64,000 nt of DNA from Acinetobacter genomosp. 15BJ (GTDB lineage: Bacteria; Pseudomonadota; Gammaproteobacteria; Pseudomonadales; Moraxellaceae): assembly GCF_000400715.1 (NCBI RefSeq), contig NZ_KE007347.1, forward strand, positions 565,635 to 629,634, read 5' to 3'. A model generated the notes under the pieces. It saw only the letters and a program-made list of their open reading frames with translations. It did no database searches and was not told the origin of the DNA. Positions 26,090 to 37,020 of the stretch are shown piece by piece; position 1 is the stretch's first letter; each line of letters starts with the position of its first letter. Made by a program: the position numbers and the translations under genes.

Positions 26090-26827
26090 ATGATGAAAAA
26101 ATGGTTTTTCCTAACATCTGCATTTTTAGCGAGCTCGGCTGTGCATGCGATGCAGCATGAAACCTTGCAATTGAATCAGCAGAAATATGATGTGATTAAA
26201 GTCGAGCATCTAAATCAGTTGCAACTATTTTTAAAGCAACCTCAGAGCAATCGTTATTATCAGAAGTTTGCAGCTATCCAAAAAGCGCTACCTGCTTGTG
26301 AGAAACTCAATTTTGCAATGAATGCGGGAATGTATCATGCTGATTTTCAACCCGTGGGTTTGTATATCGAAAATGGCAAGGAGCTAGCTAAGCTTAATGT
26401 CGCGAAGGGCTTTGGTAATTTCTTTATGCAGCCCAATGGCGTAGTTGCTTGGAATGATCATCATGCTGTGATTAAAACCACTGCTGATTATAAGCATGAT
26501 CAATTTAAAGCTGAGTTTGCAACGCAGTCAGGACCAATGTTGGTCTATCAAGGTAAAATCAACAGCCAGTTTCTCGCTGACTCGAATTCATTAAAAATTA
26601 GAAATGGGGTTGGGGTTAAAGCTAATCAGTTATATTTTGTGATTTCACAGCAACGTGTCAGTTTTTATCAATTTGCCCAGTTTTTTAAGCAGCAGTTGAA
26701 AATAGACAATGCATTGTATTTAGATGGTTCAATTTCCAGTGTGTATTCAGCACAAACCAAACGCCATGATAAAACTTTTAATTTAGGGCCAATTGTCGCA
26801 GAAGTGAATAGAGAGAAGTGCATATAA
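26090..26827 (+). CDS. Secreted phosphodiester glycosidase family protein (DUF2233)
   Basis: The open frame starts at 25985, but the ATG at 26090 begins a proper signal peptide (MMKKWFFLTSAFLASSAVHA), giving 245 aa. The domain matches the NAGPA/YigE-like phosphodiester glycosidase fold: FAMNAGMYHADFQPVGLYIENG, SGPMLVYQGKI, IRNGVG and LYLDGSISSVYS. Members remove sugar-phosphodiester caps or act in the cell envelope. Exported to the periplasm; the substrate is unknown. Confidence 0.85.
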   Translation: MMKKWFFLTSAFLASSAVHAMQHETLQLNQQKYDVIKVEHLNQLQLFLKQPQSNRYYQKFAAIQKALPACEKLNFAMNAGMYHADFQPVGLYIENGKELAKLNVAKGFGNFFMQPNGVVAWNDHHAVIKTTADYKHDQFKAEFATQSGPMLVYQGKINSQFLADSNSLKIRNGVGVKANQLYFVISQQRVSFYQFAQFFKQQLKIDNALYLDGSISSVYSAQTKRHDKTFNLGPIVAEVNREKCI

Positions 26828-26837
26828 TGCTGATGAC

Positions 26838-26870
26838 CCTAATCTCTTAATAAAAAGAGATCAGGGGTGA
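26838..26870. terminator. Probable bidirectional terminator
   Basis: ACCCT-A-ATCTCTT / AAGAGAT-C-AGGGGT hairpin between convergent genes. Confidence 0.6.
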
Positions 26871-26878
26871 GCTTATTT

Positions 26879-27106
26879 TTATTGGATTGGTGGCTTGATC
26901 ATCGCAAGTAATTCTTTGCGGCTGTAACCTCGAGAAATCAGTACTTTCTTAATGCCTTTAATGACATCTTCATCTGTTGCTTTAACTAAAGCATCCAACA
27001 GTTGTTCATTGGTTTTGCATGAACAATCATTTTCAACGCAAGAAGTTTGGTTCTTGTGTTCGTTATATTGTTCATCTGCATTGAACAGTTTTTGCCAAAA
27101 ACTCAT
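26879..27106 (-). CDS. Hypothetical protein, 75 aa
   Basis: Not recognised. Three cysteines in a short span (CVENDCSCK, residues 23-31) suggest a metal or redox site. The C-terminal 40 residues are helical (LLDALVKATDEDVIKGIKKVLISRGYSRKELLAMI). A GAAGG site is well placed before the ATG, so the gene is credible. Soluble, no signal peptide. Confidence 0.65.
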   Translation of the reverse strand: MSFWQKLFNADEQYNEHKNQTSCVENDCSCKTNEQLLDALVKATDEDVIKGIKKVLISRGYSRKELLAMIKPPIQ

Positions 27107-27295
27107 AGAGCCTTCATATACAACCTAACATAGCTCGAAATATAGCCGCTTTAAAATAAAATACAAGTCAGCTTAAGTGATAAAAGCAGCAGTTAAACTT
27201 CAATTTTTTCGATTAGCCTTTTAAAATTTAACGAAATTATGACATTTGAATGACTTGACCTTTGAAAAATATCATTTTTTTATAAATATACTTTG

Positions 27296-27325
27296 AGCAA
27301 AAATAAAGGGTTACTCGAACCCTTT
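27296..27325 (-). terminator. Terminator of trmA
   Basis: AAAGGGTT / AACCCTTT stem followed on the reverse strand by ATTTTTGC. The interval 27107-27295 shows nothing else. Confidence 0.7.
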
Positions 27326-27355
27326 ATAAATTACTGTTACGTTGAAATAATTTGT

Positions 27356-28441
27356 TTAAATCTTTTCAAGCAAAACACCTGATTCCACATGATGGGTAAA
27401 AGGGAATTGATCGAACATTGCAAACTTCACAATTCGATGGGTTTGGCTAAGTGTTTTTAAGTTGTCATGTAGGGTATCTGGGTTACATGAAATATAGAGA
27501 ATACGTTCAAAACCTTGTAATAGTTTGAGCGTTTCATCATCGATGCCTGCACGCGGTGGATCAACAAAAACCGTGTCAAAATCGTAGCTTTGCATGTCGA
27601 TTTCAGCTTCTTGTAAACGCCTAAATTCACGTTCACCTTGATATGCCTGAGTAAACTCTTCGGCAGATAAACGTGCCACCTGAATATTCTCAATCTGGTT
27701 TTGCTCAATGTTCCATTGCGCTGCGTAGACTGAAGATTTAGCAAGTTCAGTTGCGAGAACACGCTTAAATTTCAAAGAGAGTGGCAAAGTAAAGTTACCG
27801 TTACCACAATACAATTCTAAAAGGTCTTTTTCGGACTTTTGTGCAGCATCACAAGCCCACTCCAACATATGTTGACACACTTGCGCATTAGGCTGGGTAA
27901 AGCTGCTTTCAATTTGTTTGTATTTAAACGTGCGACCTTGAACATTAAGTTGTTCAACCACGTAGTCATCGCCAATAATCACTTTCTGGCCACGGCTACG
28001 TCCCATGATTTTAATATTCAGTTTTTCAGCTAGTGCTTTAGCCGCTGTTTCCCATTCAGCATCTAATTTACGGTGGTAAATCAGGGTGACCAACATCTCT
28101 CCACTTAAGGTTGAGAGAAAGTCTGCTTCAAAAACACGTTGCGATAAAATAGGAACTGCTTTTAATTCATCTAATAGACGTGGCATCAAGTCATTGATGC
28201 TTTGATCCGCAATCGGAAACGCATCCACGCGGATAACTTCTTTTTGTTTTCCATCTCCAGCACGTTCAAACATGGCATAGAACAAATCATCTTCGGTATG
28301 CCAGATACGAAATTCTGCACGCATACGGAAATGTTGTTCAGGCGATTGAAACACTTCTAAAGCAGGTGGATTGAACGATGCAAACTGTGTGGTAATACGT
28401 TCAACTTTCTCTTGAAGTTGCTGTTGGTAAGATACGGTCAT
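27356..28441 (-). CDS. trmA: tRNA (uracil-5-)-methyltransferase
   Basis: Makes m5U54 (ribothymidine) in the T-loop of tRNAs with SAM. Motifs: [15 protein letters not shown] (SAM binding), [10 protein letters not shown], and [11 protein letters not shown] with the nucleophilic Cys. The C-terminal [11 protein letters not shown] contains the catalytic Glu. 361 aa, normal for TrmA, which lacks the TRAM domain and the Fe-S cysteines of RlmD. Cytoplasmic. Confidence 0.97.
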   Translation of the reverse strand: MTVSYQQQLQEKVERITTQFASFNPPALEVFQSPEQHFRMRAEFRIWHTEDDLFYAMFERAGDGKQKEVIRVDAFPIADQSINDLMPRLLDELKAVPILSQRVFEADFLSTLSGEMLVTLIYHRKLDAEWETAAKALAEKLNIKIMGRSRGQKVIIGDDYVVEQLNVQGRTFKYKQIESSFTQPNAQVCQHMLEWACDAAQKSEKDLLELYCGNGNFTLPLSLKFKRVLATELAKSSVYAAQWNIEQNQIENIQVARLSAEEFTQAYQGEREFRRLQEAEIDMQSYDFDTVFVDPPRAGIDDETLKLLQGFERILYISCNPDTLHDNLKTLSQTHRIVKFAMFDQFPFTHHVESGVLLEKI

Positions 28442-28534
28442 AAAAAAGAAAACTACAGGTGAAATCTAAACGGGAATGGTATCAAAAAAGCGCGCTAAGG
28501 TGCAGGAAATTATGATATTCACTTATTTATATGC

Positions 28535-29005
28535 TTAGCCTAAGGCGAGTACAGATTGGATAAAGTCTGCTTTAATTTGCCGATATTGGTCTTGAGATAA
28601 GCCAACACATCTTTGTTTGAGCTGATTATATTGCTGGGTCAGGCTGGGTGAGTTTCTTAATCGATCCCGAAAGGTGATGAAATTGCAAAATTCTGAACCT
28701 GTCACCACGATTTGCAATGCCACATTATGTTGTTTTGATTCCAGCATACAAAGTTCATGAGTACGTAGTGTATCAAGTTTTTCTTTAAAATTAAGCTGTT
28801 GTAATTTTTCAATTGAATCTAAAGATTGATGGGCGGGTACTTCAATATAAATATCTAGGTCACCTTTTGAAATTGCATTGGGAATGGCGGATGAACCAAT
28901 ATGCTCAATAATGGCATAAGGAACAAGCTGCTGGATCTTATTTTTATAATCCTCAAAAAGCTGAGCGCAGTTGGGTTGATATTCAGGAGCCGAGAAAAAA
29001 TGCAT
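28535..29005 (-). CDS. GrpB-like nucleotidyltransferase family protein
   Basis: 156 residues of the GrpB/UPF0157 family, a minimal nucleotidyltransferase fold. Signatures include IIEHIGSSAIPNAISKGDLDIYIEV (the GSS...D-x-D metal and nucleotide site). Members of unknown substrate are linked to dephospho-CoA kinase fusions in some species. A simple cytoplasmic single gene, downstream of putA's terminator on the same strand. Confidence 0.88.
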   Translation of the reverse strand: MHFFSAPEYQPNCAQLFEDYKNKIQQLVPYAIIEHIGSSAIPNAISKGDLDIYIEVPAHQSLDSIEKLQQLNFKEKLDTLRTHELCMLESKQHNVALQIVVTGSEFCNFITFRDRLRNSPSLTQQYNQLKQRCVGLSQDQYRQIKADFIQSVLALG

Positions 29006-29049
29006 CTAAATGGTCTCATTTTTATAATAGGAATAAGGTGATCTAAAAA

Positions 29050-29090
29050 ATAATAAAAAACCCGAACCATGTAAACATGATTCGGGCTAG
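29050..29090 (-). terminator. Terminator of putA
   Basis: On the reverse strand CCCGAATCATG / CATGGTTCGGG, then TTTTTTATTATTTTTT. Confidence 0.85.
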
Positions 29091-29127
29091 GATGAGGAAC
29101 GTTTGAAGTTCCGCAAGAGACGGAAAA

Positions 29128-32100
29128 TTAGTCTTCAGATAAAGTCATTAAACTCGCATTACCACCTGCAGCAGCAGTGTTTACGCTAATTGCTCGTTCA
29201 ATGACTAGGCGTTCTAAAGGAATTTGTTCATTTGCTTGTAACTGGGTAATCCCGACAATCGCACCTGAACGATTCGCAACTTTAGTTTGCAAGTCTTGCA
29301 ACTGTTCAACAGAACCGTGATGAAGCACTGCATCAAACGCATCTTTTTCAACACTTGAAATCACAGTGATTGCATCTAAAACATCTTTTGGTAAAGACGC
29401 TTTGTGTTTTACTAAGAACACATTATCTTTCAACACAGCCGCAGTACTGCTGACGGAGAAAATTGCAAGTAATTGTTGAAGCTGGCTTGCTTCATCATTC
29501 GCAATCGAAAGCACACGATGACGAGGCAAGATAATGTATTGGTTGCTTTCACCAGTAGGGCCTTGCAACTCGTAGAACTTACCTACACCAAATGCTGGAA
29601 TCGTTGGAATTGCTTGAGGCATATTTTGGTTTGCCCAAGCCAATAAGCTTTGATAAGCAACATTTGATACTGCATCAAAGTTAGAGATTTCAGCTTTCAC
29701 CGCAAATGGGGTTGCCAATACTTTCTCTGAACAATGCTCCATCAAACGGTACATATAAAGCGGACCACCCGCTTTAGGACCAGTACCCGATAAGCCTTCA
29801 CCACCAAATGGTTGCACGCCTACAACTGCACCCACGATGTTGCGGTTGATATATAAGTTACCCACCTCAGCACGTTGGATCACTGTATTAATGGTTTCAT
29901 CAATACGTGTGTGTAGACCCATGGTTAAGCCATAGCCTTTAGCATTGATACGATCGATCAATTGCTCAAGCTCACCATATTTATAAGTGATGATGTGCAA
30001 TACAGGACCAAAGACTTCACGTTCTAGGTCGTCAAGGTTTGGTAATTCAATCGCTGTTGGCGGAACAAATGTACCTTGTGCAAGCGCTTGTTGGCTTACC
30101 GCATCGTTAAACATCAATTGATGAACAGGGTAGCCCTTAGATTTCATCTTTTGAATATGCGTATCGATGGTTTGTTTTGCTTCAGTATCAATTACAGGAC
30201 CAATGTCAGTTTTTAAGATTGCAGGGTTGCCTACGATCAACTGTTGCATTGCGCCTTTCAACATTTTGATGACTGTTGCAGCGCTGTCTTCTTGCACACA
30301 TAAGATACGAAGTGCAGAACAACGTTGACCCGCACTGTCAAATGCAGAGCTGACGACATCGAGAACCACTTGTTCAGTTAGCGCAGAAGAATCTACGATC
30401 ATCGCGTTTTGACCACCCGTTTCCGCGATTAACGGAATTGGTTGACCGTTTGGAGACAAGCGTTTTGCGACAGTCTTTTGCAAAATTTTTGCAACTTCAG
30501 TCGAACCAGTAAACATGATGCCTTGAACGCGATCATCTTGGCTCAATTGCGCACCAACGGTTTCACCACGACCAGGAAGAAGTTGAACAACGCCATGTGG
30601 CACGCCAGCTTCCCAAAGCATTTGAACCGCTTGTGCTGCAATCAATGGTGTTTGTTCAGCAGGTTTGGCAATCACACAGTTTCCACTGACCAATGCTGCT
30701 GCAATCTGACCAGAGAAAATCGCAAGAGGGAAGTTCCATGGGCTAATACACAATACGGTACCCAGTGGCTTTACTTGTGCATTTGCAGGCAAGTTTTCGA
30801 TTTGTGTCGCGTAGTAACGCAAGAAATCGACGGCTTCACGAACTTCTGCAATCGCATTGGCATAGGTTTTACCACTTTCACGGCAAAGTAATACCATCAA
30901 CTCTTGAATGCGAGCTTCCATCAAATCTGCAGCGCGTTTTAAGCAAGCTGCACGTTCTGCTTTATCTGTCGCAGCCCAGCTTTGTTGTGCTTGTACTGCT
31001 GCTTCAAGTGCAAGTTGTACATCCGCACTAGTTGCTTCATTGACATAGCCTACAACTTCACTGTTCTGTGCAGGGTTTGTAATTGCAAGTGCATTACTTT
31101 CATCATGAACTGTCGATTCAAAACCAAGCAATGGTGTACTTTTCCACACGTGGTTACGAAGTTTTTGTGCAGTTGCATCTAAGTCTGTTAATGGTTGATC
31201 GTTATTTAGATCAAAGCCATTTGAGTTGGGGTGTAATGGATAAAGGTCATGCGGAAGTGGAATCGCAGGGTGTTTTAAGCCAAGCTGACCTTCGTCTTTC
31301 GCAGAAGTTTGAATATCTTTGATTGGAGACTGAATCAAGTCTTCAACTTTTAATGTTTTATCAGCAATACGGTTTACGAATGAGGTGTTTGCACCATTTT
31401 CAAGTAAACGACGGACTAAATAAGCCAATAAAGTTTCATGGTTACCCACAGGTGCGTAAACACGACATGGTACGCCTAACTTGCCATCTTCTTTAGATCC
31501 AACCACTTGTTCGTACAATGGTTCGCCCATACCGTGCAAGCATTGGAATTCATATTGACCTGGGTAATATTTGCTTGGATCAGCCAAAGTATAGATTGTT
31601 GCAAGTGATTGCGCATTGTGTGTTGCAAATTGCGGATAGACTTGATCTGGTGCAGCAAGAAGTTTCTTCGCACAAGCAATGTATGACAAGTCAGTGTGAA
31701 CTTTACGAGTAAACACAGGGTAGTCAGTCATACCATCAATTTGCGCTTTCTTGATTTCGCTATCCCAATACGCACCTTTCACCAAACGGATCATGAGACG
31801 TTTGTTACTGCGTTTTGCAAGATCAACGATATAATCAACAACGTAGAAACAACGTTTTTGATAAGCCTGAATAACGAAGCCAATACCTTTCCAGTCCGCA
31901 AGCTTTGGCTCGAAACATAAACGCTCAAGCAACTCGAGGGAAATTTCTAAACGTTCAGATTCTTCAGCATCGATGTTTAAACCGATGTCATATTGTTTTG
32001 CCAAGCACGCGAGTTCGAAGACTTTGTTGTAAAGTTCGTGATGAACACGATCAATTTGTGCACGTTGATAGCGTGGGTGTAAAGCAGATAGCTTGATTGA

Positions 32101-32889
32101 AATACCAGGGCCATCATAAACACCACGACCATTTGATGCTTTACCAATGGCATGGATCGCTTGCGTGTAGTCGTTATAATAACGCTCAGCATCATGGTCA
32201 GTCAGCGCAGCTTCACCCAACATATCGTATGAGTAGCGGAAACCTTTGTGTTCAAATGGTTTTGCATGATCAAGTGCTTCTTCGATGGTTTCACCCGTAA
32301 CGAATTGCTCACCCATCATACGCATTGCAACATCGACCGCTTTACGGATGATGCCGCGACCGCTACGCGCCAAAAGACCAGTCAAGACACTCGATAAGCT
32401 GGTTTGCTTCGGTGTTTCCATTAACTTGCCAGTTAACATTAAGCCCCATGCAGCAGCATTTACGAACATCAGGTTGCTTTGACCGACGTGATCTTTCCAG
32501 TTACCTTGGTTGATTTTGTCGCGAATCAATAAATCACGAGTTGCTGTATCTGGAATACGAAGCAAAGCTTCTGCCAAACACATCAACGCTACACCTTCCT
32601 GTGAAGAAAGTGAGAATTCTTGTAGAAGACCTTGAACAATACCTGCTTTACCAGCCGAGCTTTTACGTTCACGTAAATTATGCGCTAGGCTAAATGCAAG
32701 TTCATAAATTTTGTGGTCAAGATCAGGGGAAATGTTTGCGGCTTCAGCAAGTACAGCGACTGCTTCAGGCTCAGCACGTCGCCATGCTGTATTAATGCGT
32801 TGCTCAAACTCACTTTTTTCTTTAAATTCGGTAATATAACCGTCGATGTGAGCTGTTTCCATTTGTGCGGGAGTATCCAATGTATTCAT
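29128..32889 (-). CDS. putA: Bifunctional proline dehydrogenase/P5C dehydrogenase
   Basis: Oxidises proline to glutamate. The Met at 32889 (MNTLDT) is preferred because TTGGAAT precedes it, giving 1253 aa. Residues about 130-480 form the FAD-containing PRODH barrel (NIDAEESERLEISLELLERL, RLVKGAYWD). Residues about 560-1010 form the aldehyde dehydrogenase (LCISPWNFPLAIF; Glu in ETGGQNAMI; Cys in GQRCSALR). A C-terminal extension completes it. The N-terminal ribbon-helix-helix DNA-binding domain of E. coli PutA is absent, so this protein cannot self-regulate; the divergent Lrp-type gene probably does. Confidence 0.97.
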   Translation of the reverse strand: MNTLDTPAQMETAHIDGYITEFKEKSEFEQRINTAWRRAEPEAVAVLAEAANISPDLDHKIYELAFSLAHNLRERKSSAGKAGIVQGLLQEFSLSSQEGVALMCLAEALLRIPDTATRDLLIRDKINQGNWKDHVGQSNLMFVNAAAWGLMLTGKLMETPKQTSLSSVLTGLLARSGRGIIRKAVDVAMRMMGEQFVTGETIEEALDHAKPFEHKGFRYSYDMLGEAALTDHDAERYYNDYTQAIHAIGKASNGRGVYDGPGISIKLSALHPRYQRAQIDRVHHELYNKVFELACLAKQYDIGLNIDAEESERLEISLELLERLCFEPKLADWKGIGFVIQAYQKRCFYVVDYIVDLAKRSNKRLMIRLVKGAYWDSEIKKAQIDGMTDYPVFTRKVHTDLSYIACAKKLLAAPDQVYPQFATHNAQSLATIYTLADPSKYYPGQYEFQCLHGMGEPLYEQVVGSKEDGKLGVPCRVYAPVGNHETLLAYLVRRLLENGANTSFVNRIADKTLKVEDLIQSPIKDIQTSAKDEGQLGLKHPAIPLPHDLYPLHPNSNGFDLNNDQPLTDLDATAQKLRNHVWKSTPLLGFESTVHDESNALAITNPAQNSEVVGYVNEATSADVQLALEAAVQAQQSWAATDKAERAACLKRAADLMEARIQELMVLLCRESGKTYANAIAEVREAVDFLRYYATQIENLPANAQVKPLGTVLCISPWNFPLAIFSGQIAAALVSGNCVIAKPAEQTPLIAAQAVQMLWEAGVPHGVVQLLPGRGETVGAQLSQDDRVQGIMFTGSTEVAKILQKTVAKRLSPNGQPIPLIAETGGQNAMIVDSSALTEQVVLDVVSSAFDSAGQRCSALRILCVQEDSAATVIKMLKGAMQQLIVGNPAILKTDIGPVIDTEAKQTIDTHIQKMKSKGYPVHQLMFNDAVSQQALAQGTFVPPTAIELPNLDDLEREVFGPVLHIITYKYGELEQLIDRINAKGYGLTMGLHTRIDETINTVIQRAEVGNLYINRNIVGAVVGVQPFGGEGLSGTGPKAGGPLYMYRLMEHCSEKVLATPFAVKAEISNFDAVSNVAYQSLLAWANQNMPQAIPTIPAFGVGKFYELQGPTGESNQYIILPRHRVLSIANDEASQLQQLLAIFSVSSTAAVLKDNVFLVKHKASLPKDVLDAITVISSVEKDAFDAVLHHGSVEQLQDLQTKVANRSGAIVGITQLQANEQIPLERLVIERAISVNTAAAGGNASLMTLSED

Positions 32890-33009
32890 ACTAAATTCCA
32901 ATAACAATCTCTAGAACATATTGAGTAGAGAGGTTTAGATAATTTATGATTACAGAATGAATCCCGAGTAACTCACTATAATTTACTTATTTTTTAGAGG
33001 AAAATTCAG

Positions 33010-33501
33010 TTGAATGGCCCTATTTATACATTAGATCGAACTGATCTGAAAATTCTGGATATTCTTCAAGCAGATGGGAGAATTTCTAATAGTAAATTAG
33101 CAGAATTAGTGAACCTATCACCGACTGCGGTGATGGCCCGCGTCCAGAAGCTGACCAAGGATGAGTTTATCTTGGGATATGAGGCAAAACTCAATCCAAA
33201 TAAGCTCAATGCCAGTTTTTTGGTCTTTGTGGAAGTGTTGCTCGATAAGACTACACCACATGTACTGGATGATTTTATCGATGCAGTGACGCAATATCCT
33301 GAGATCGTGGAATGCCATATGGTCAGTGGTGGCTTTGATTTCTTGATTAAACTGCGGAGTGCGGGGATGGAGGAGTTTCGCAGGATTGCGGGGCAGATTT
33401 TATGGCAGCTCCCTGGTGTGAAGGAAACACGAAGCTACCCAGTCATGCAGGTGGTAAAAGATAGCTCTAAAATAAAAATTAAATCAAAAACAAAATTTTA
33501 A
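33010..33501 (+). CDS. Lrp/AsnC family regulator, probable activator of proline catabolism
   Basis: 163 residues starting at a TTG with AGAGGA at a good distance. Residues about 5-60 form the winged helix (LDRTDLKILDILQADGRISNSKLAELVNLSPTAV in two parts), and residues 70-150 the RAM ligand-binding domain (VECHMVSGGFDFLIKLR). It is divergent from putA, across about 120 bp, and next to putP. In related bacteria such regulators (PutR type) activate put genes with proline. The role is inferred from position. Confidence 0.9.
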   Translation: MNGPIYTLDRTDLKILDILQADGRISNSKLAELVNLSPTAVMARVQKLTKDEFILGYEAKLNPNKLNASFLVFVEVLLDKTTPHVLDDFIDAVTQYPEIVECHMVSGGFDFLIKLRSAGMEEFRRIAGQILWQLPGVKETRSYPVMQVVKDSSKIKIKSKTKF

Positions 33502-33510
33502 GCAAAAGAA

Positions 33511-33538
33511 AAGGGGCTCGAAAGCCCCTTGAATTTTT
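33511..33538. terminator. Bidirectional terminator
   Basis: AAGGGGCT CGAA AGCCCCTT between the Lrp-type gene and the convergent putP. Confidence 0.8.
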
Positions 33539-33545
33539 ATCAGAA

Positions 33546-35042
33546 TTATTTCATTTCACGTGCATAGATTTCATCAGCTTGTTCGAAGCGACTTGTCACC
33601 GCTGCATTTGGTGCTTTACCAAGTAAGCTCACCACCACAATACTGATCAAGGCAAAAATGAAGCCAGGAATAATTTCATAGATGCCAGTGTAACCGAAGA
33701 AGTTTTTCCATAGGATTACAGTCAAAGCACCAACAACCATACCCACCAATGCACCGTTTAACGTCATACGTTTCCAGAACAATGAAAGAATAATCAATGG
33801 GCCAAATGCCGCACCAAAACCAGCCCAAGCATAAGCAACTAAGCCAAGAACTTTACTCTCTGGATTTTGAGCAAGAGAGAGGGCAAGCATTGCAACAGCA
33901 AGTACCATTCCACGTCCAATCCAAACAAGTTCTTTTTGAGATGCATTTTTGCGGATAAAGCCTTTGTACAAATCTTCTGTCAAAGCACTAGAACAAACCA
34001 GAAGCTGGCAGCTTAGTGTACTCATAACTGCAGATAGAATTGCAGCAAGGATCACACCAACAACCCAAGGGTTGAATAGGATTTTGGTGAGTTCCATAAA
34101 TACAGTTTCAGGGTTAGCCGTTACTGCAGCAGCAAACTCAGGATGCATTTGGAAATAAGCAATACCGATAAAGCCTGAACCGACTGCACCTGCCAAACAT
34201 AAAACCATCCATGTCATACCGATACGGCGAGCTGCTGGAATTGATTTTACAGAGTCAGCTGCCATGAAGCGGACAAGGATATGAGGTTGACCGAAATAGC
34301 CTAAACCCCAAGCTGCTGCTGAAAGAATCGCAACAACACTTAAGTTTGTCGCAAAATCAAAAGCGTGTGGGCGAACAGATTCAACCACTGCGGTAAACTC
34401 TTCCATACCAATGCCTAGAGACATGTACGTTACGATAGGAAGCAGTAATAACGCGAAAATCATCAAGCCTGCTTGGAAGGTGTCGGTCCAGCTAATTGCA
34501 AGGAAACCACCAATACAAACATAACCAATCGTTGCAAATGCACCTAGCCATAATGCAGTTTGATAAGGCAAATGAAATAGCGTTTCAAACAAACGTGCAC
34601 CAGCGACCATGCCAGAAGCACAATAGATTGCAAAGAATACAAGAATAATCAATGCAGATGTGACGCGTAAGATTTTCTTCTGATCGTCAAAACGGCCAGT
34701 AAAATAATCCGGTAAGGTGAGGGCATTGTTTTGTACTTCAGTATGTACACGTAAACGTCCTGCGACCAAATACCAGTTTAGCCATGCACCAATAATTAAA
34801 CCGATGGCAATCCACGATTCAGATAAGCCAGTTAAGTAAATAGCGCCAGGTAAACCCATGAGTAACCAACCACTCATGTCTGATGCGCCCGCAGATAAAG
34901 CGGTTACAAAACTGCCTAGACTTCGGCCTCCAAGAATATAATCGTCAAGGTTTTTGGTAGAAAAATAGGCGTATAAACCGATGCCAAGCATGGCCAGGAT
35001 ATATACCACGAATACAACAACTGTGGGATTAGAAAAATTCAT
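33546..35042 (-). CDS. putP: Sodium/proline symporter
   Basis: 498-residue solute:sodium symporter family protein with about 13 membrane helices. PutP-typical segments include GGRSLGSFVTALSAGASDMSGWL (first helices, with the sodium site) and AYAWAGFGAAFGPLIILSLFW. Inner membrane. It imports proline for PutA, whose gene lies on the other side of the Lrp-type regulator, so the three make a functional proline-use block. Confidence 0.96.
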   Translation of the reverse strand: MNFSNPTVVVFVVYILAMLGIGLYAYFSTKNLDDYILGGRSLGSFVTALSAGASDMSGWLLMGLPGAIYLTGLSESWIAIGLIIGAWLNWYLVAGRLRVHTEVQNNALTLPDYFTGRFDDQKKILRVTSALIILVFFAIYCASGMVAGARLFETLFHLPYQTALWLGAFATIGYVCIGGFLAISWTDTFQAGLMIFALLLLPIVTYMSLGIGMEEFTAVVESVRPHAFDFATNLSVVAILSAAAWGLGYFGQPHILVRFMAADSVKSIPAARRIGMTWMVLCLAGAVGSGFIGIAYFQMHPEFAAAVTANPETVFMELTKILFNPWVVGVILAAILSAVMSTLSCQLLVCSSALTEDLYKGFIRKNASQKELVWIGRGMVLAVAMLALSLAQNPESKVLGLVAYAWAGFGAAFGPLIILSLFWKRMTLNGALVGMVVGALTVILWKNFFGYTGIYEIIPGFIFALISIVVVSLLGKAPNAAVTSRFEQADEIYAREMK

Positions 35043-35515
35043 AATGGATGCCTGTCCTTACATATCCATAATTTGCAATCACACCTGAATAGCCAAAAAA
35101 ATGATTTACTATTCTTGGGATTGATAAGGTCACAGATTCAAGCACAAATGATTTTTAAAACACTGTTATGTTTGTGTATTATTATTGTTTATTTTGTGTA
35201 ATTTAAAATAAGTATATGAATATTAATTTTTTAATCTAAAAAATAGGTTTTTTTTCCATCAAAAGACAAGGTTCTTGTGCTCAAAAAAACCTCAAAATGT
35301 ATTTAAAAGTTACAATTTATAAAATGTACATCTGTAGATTAAGATTTTTGAGCTAAAAACTAAGCAGAATTTATGACACATAATGTTACACTGGCAACAA
35401 TTCAGCGAAATTTGATTATAAAAAAATATAATGTTAAGCGCTTTTGCTAATGAAAAATTGCGTTGAATCTCTCATATTAGTTTATTGCACTATAAGGGTG
35501 CATTGTCTGAGAGAA
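35043..35515. other. Intergenic region between putP and aspA
   Basis: About 470 bp, very AT-rich. It must hold the putP promoter (leftward) and the aspA promoter (rightward); a TATAAT-like hexamer occurs near 35427. No gene or repeat was recognised. The upstream in-frame part 35444-35515 of the aspA frame is probably not translated. Confidence 0.45.
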
Positions 35516-36964
35516 ATGGAAGTGGAAACGGTTCAAACGGCAACGATAAGAATAGAGCATGATTTGCTCGGTGCGAAAGAAGTTCCAGCAGATTGTTATT
35601 ATGGAATTCATACTTTACGCGCCATTGAAAATTTTAGGATTTCTTCACAAAAGGTTGGACAAAATAGCTATTTTATTCGTGCTTTAGCACAGGTAAAAAA
35701 AGCCTCGGCACAAGCGAACTTAAGTTTTGGTAAACTCACTGAAACACAAAGCTTGGTGATTCAACACGCATGTGATGCTTTAATCAATGAAGCAGAAAAA
35801 TGGCAAGACTCATTTCCAATTGATGTTTATCAAGGTGGAGCAGGCACTTCAATTAATATGAATACTAATGAAGTGATTGCCAACATTGCACTTGAGTCAT
35901 TAGGCCATCAAAAAGGGAAATATGAGGTGATCCATCCGAATGACCATGTCAATAAATCTCAGTCTACCAATGATGTCTATCCAACAGCGATCCGTCTATC
36001 AACTTACTGTTCTTTGGATGCTTTATTCACGCAGATGGACAAGTTAATCACGTCATTTGAAAATAAAGCAATTGAATTCCGCTATGTATTAAAGATGGGG
36101 CGTACTCAGCTGCAAGATGCAGTTCCTATGACATTGGGTCAAGAGTTCCGTGCTTTTGCGACCTTATTAAAAGAAGATATACGTTTGATCAAGCGTACCC
36201 GAGAAATGTTACTTGAAGTGAATCTGGGCGCGACTGCGATTGGAACAGGTGTGAATACACCAAAAGGTTATGCCATTAAAGCGGTTTCCTGTTTAAAAGA
36301 CATCACGGGTTTAAATTTGGTTGGTGCAGAAGATTATGTTGAAGCGACGAGTGATTGCGGTGTATTCATCATCTTATCCAGTACATTGAAACGCCTTGCA
36401 TGTAAACTCTCCAAAATTAGCAATGACTTGCGTTTGCTTAGTTCAGGGCCGCGGACAGGTTTAGGCGAAATTCAATTGCCTGAGTTGCAAGCAGGTTCTT
36501 CGATCATGCCTGCAAAAGTAAACCCTGTGATTCCTGAAGTGGTTAATCAGATTGCATTTAAAGTGATTGGTAACGATTTAACCATTACCTTTGCGGCAGA
36601 AGCGGGGCAATTACAACTCAATGTGATGGAACCTGTTATTGCAATTTCATTGAATGAATCAATTGAATTGCTTACACATGCAATTCAAAGCCTAGATGAA
36701 AAATGTGTACGTGGCATCAAAGCAAATGAACAAGCTTGCCATGAAGCAGTGATGCGTAGTGTCGGGATTATTACGCTGCTTGATCCACTATTGGGCCATG
36801 CATTGTGCGATGAAATCGGTAAACAATGTATTGCTGAAAATAAAACCATTCAAGAGGTCGTTTTAGAGCGTGGTCTGCTGACTCAGGCTCAACTGGATGA
36901 GATTTTCTCTTTTGAAAACTTGGTTTCAGAGGTAGATGGTATTCAAGTGGATTATGTCGCTTAA
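35516..36964 (+). CDS. aspA: Aspartate ammonia-lyase
   Basis: Converts aspartate to fumarate and ammonia. The Met at 35516, preceded by GAGAGAA, gives 482 aa and aligns with the family start ([26 protein letters not shown]). Fumarase/aspartase signature [11 protein letters not shown] is present, as are [11 protein letters not shown] and [10 protein letters not shown]. The product feeds the TCA cycle; with the put genes nearby this region is oriented to amino-acid catabolism. A strong terminator follows. Confidence 0.96.
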   Translation: MEVETVQTATIRIEHDLLGAKEVPADCYYGIHTLRAIENFRISSQKVGQNSYFIRALAQVKKASAQANLSFGKLTETQSLVIQHACDALINEAEKWQDSFPIDVYQGGAGTSINMNTNEVIANIALESLGHQKGKYEVIHPNDHVNKSQSTNDVYPTAIRLSTYCSLDALFTQMDKLITSFENKAIEFRYVLKMGRTQLQDAVPMTLGQEFRAFATLLKEDIRLIKRTREMLLEVNLGATAIGTGVNTPKGYAIKAVSCLKDITGLNLVGAEDYVEATSDCGVFIILSSTLKRLACKLSKISNDLRLLSSGPRTGLGEIQLPELQAGSSIMPAKVNPVIPEVVNQIAFKVIGNDLTITFAAEAGQLQLNVMEPVIAISLNESIELLTHAIQSLDEKCVRGIKANEQACHEAVMRSVGIITLLDPLLGHALCDEIGKQCIAENKTIQEVVLERGLLTQAQLDEIFSFENLVSEVDGIQVDYVA

Positions 36965-36984
36965 GTCCTAAGGATTAAGTTGTG

Positions 36985-37020
36985 AAAAAAGCCCAGTTCA
37001 AATCGAATTGGGCTTTTTTT
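36985..37020 (+). terminator. Terminator of aspA
   Basis: AAAAAAGCCCAGTTC AAATC GAATTGGGCTTTTTTT. Confidence 0.9.

Noticed and set aside
30442..32482. Many plus-strand open frames opposite putA
   Set aside because: They lie antisense to a continuous, well-conserved 1253-aa gene, lack ribosome binding sites and have unlikely compositions.
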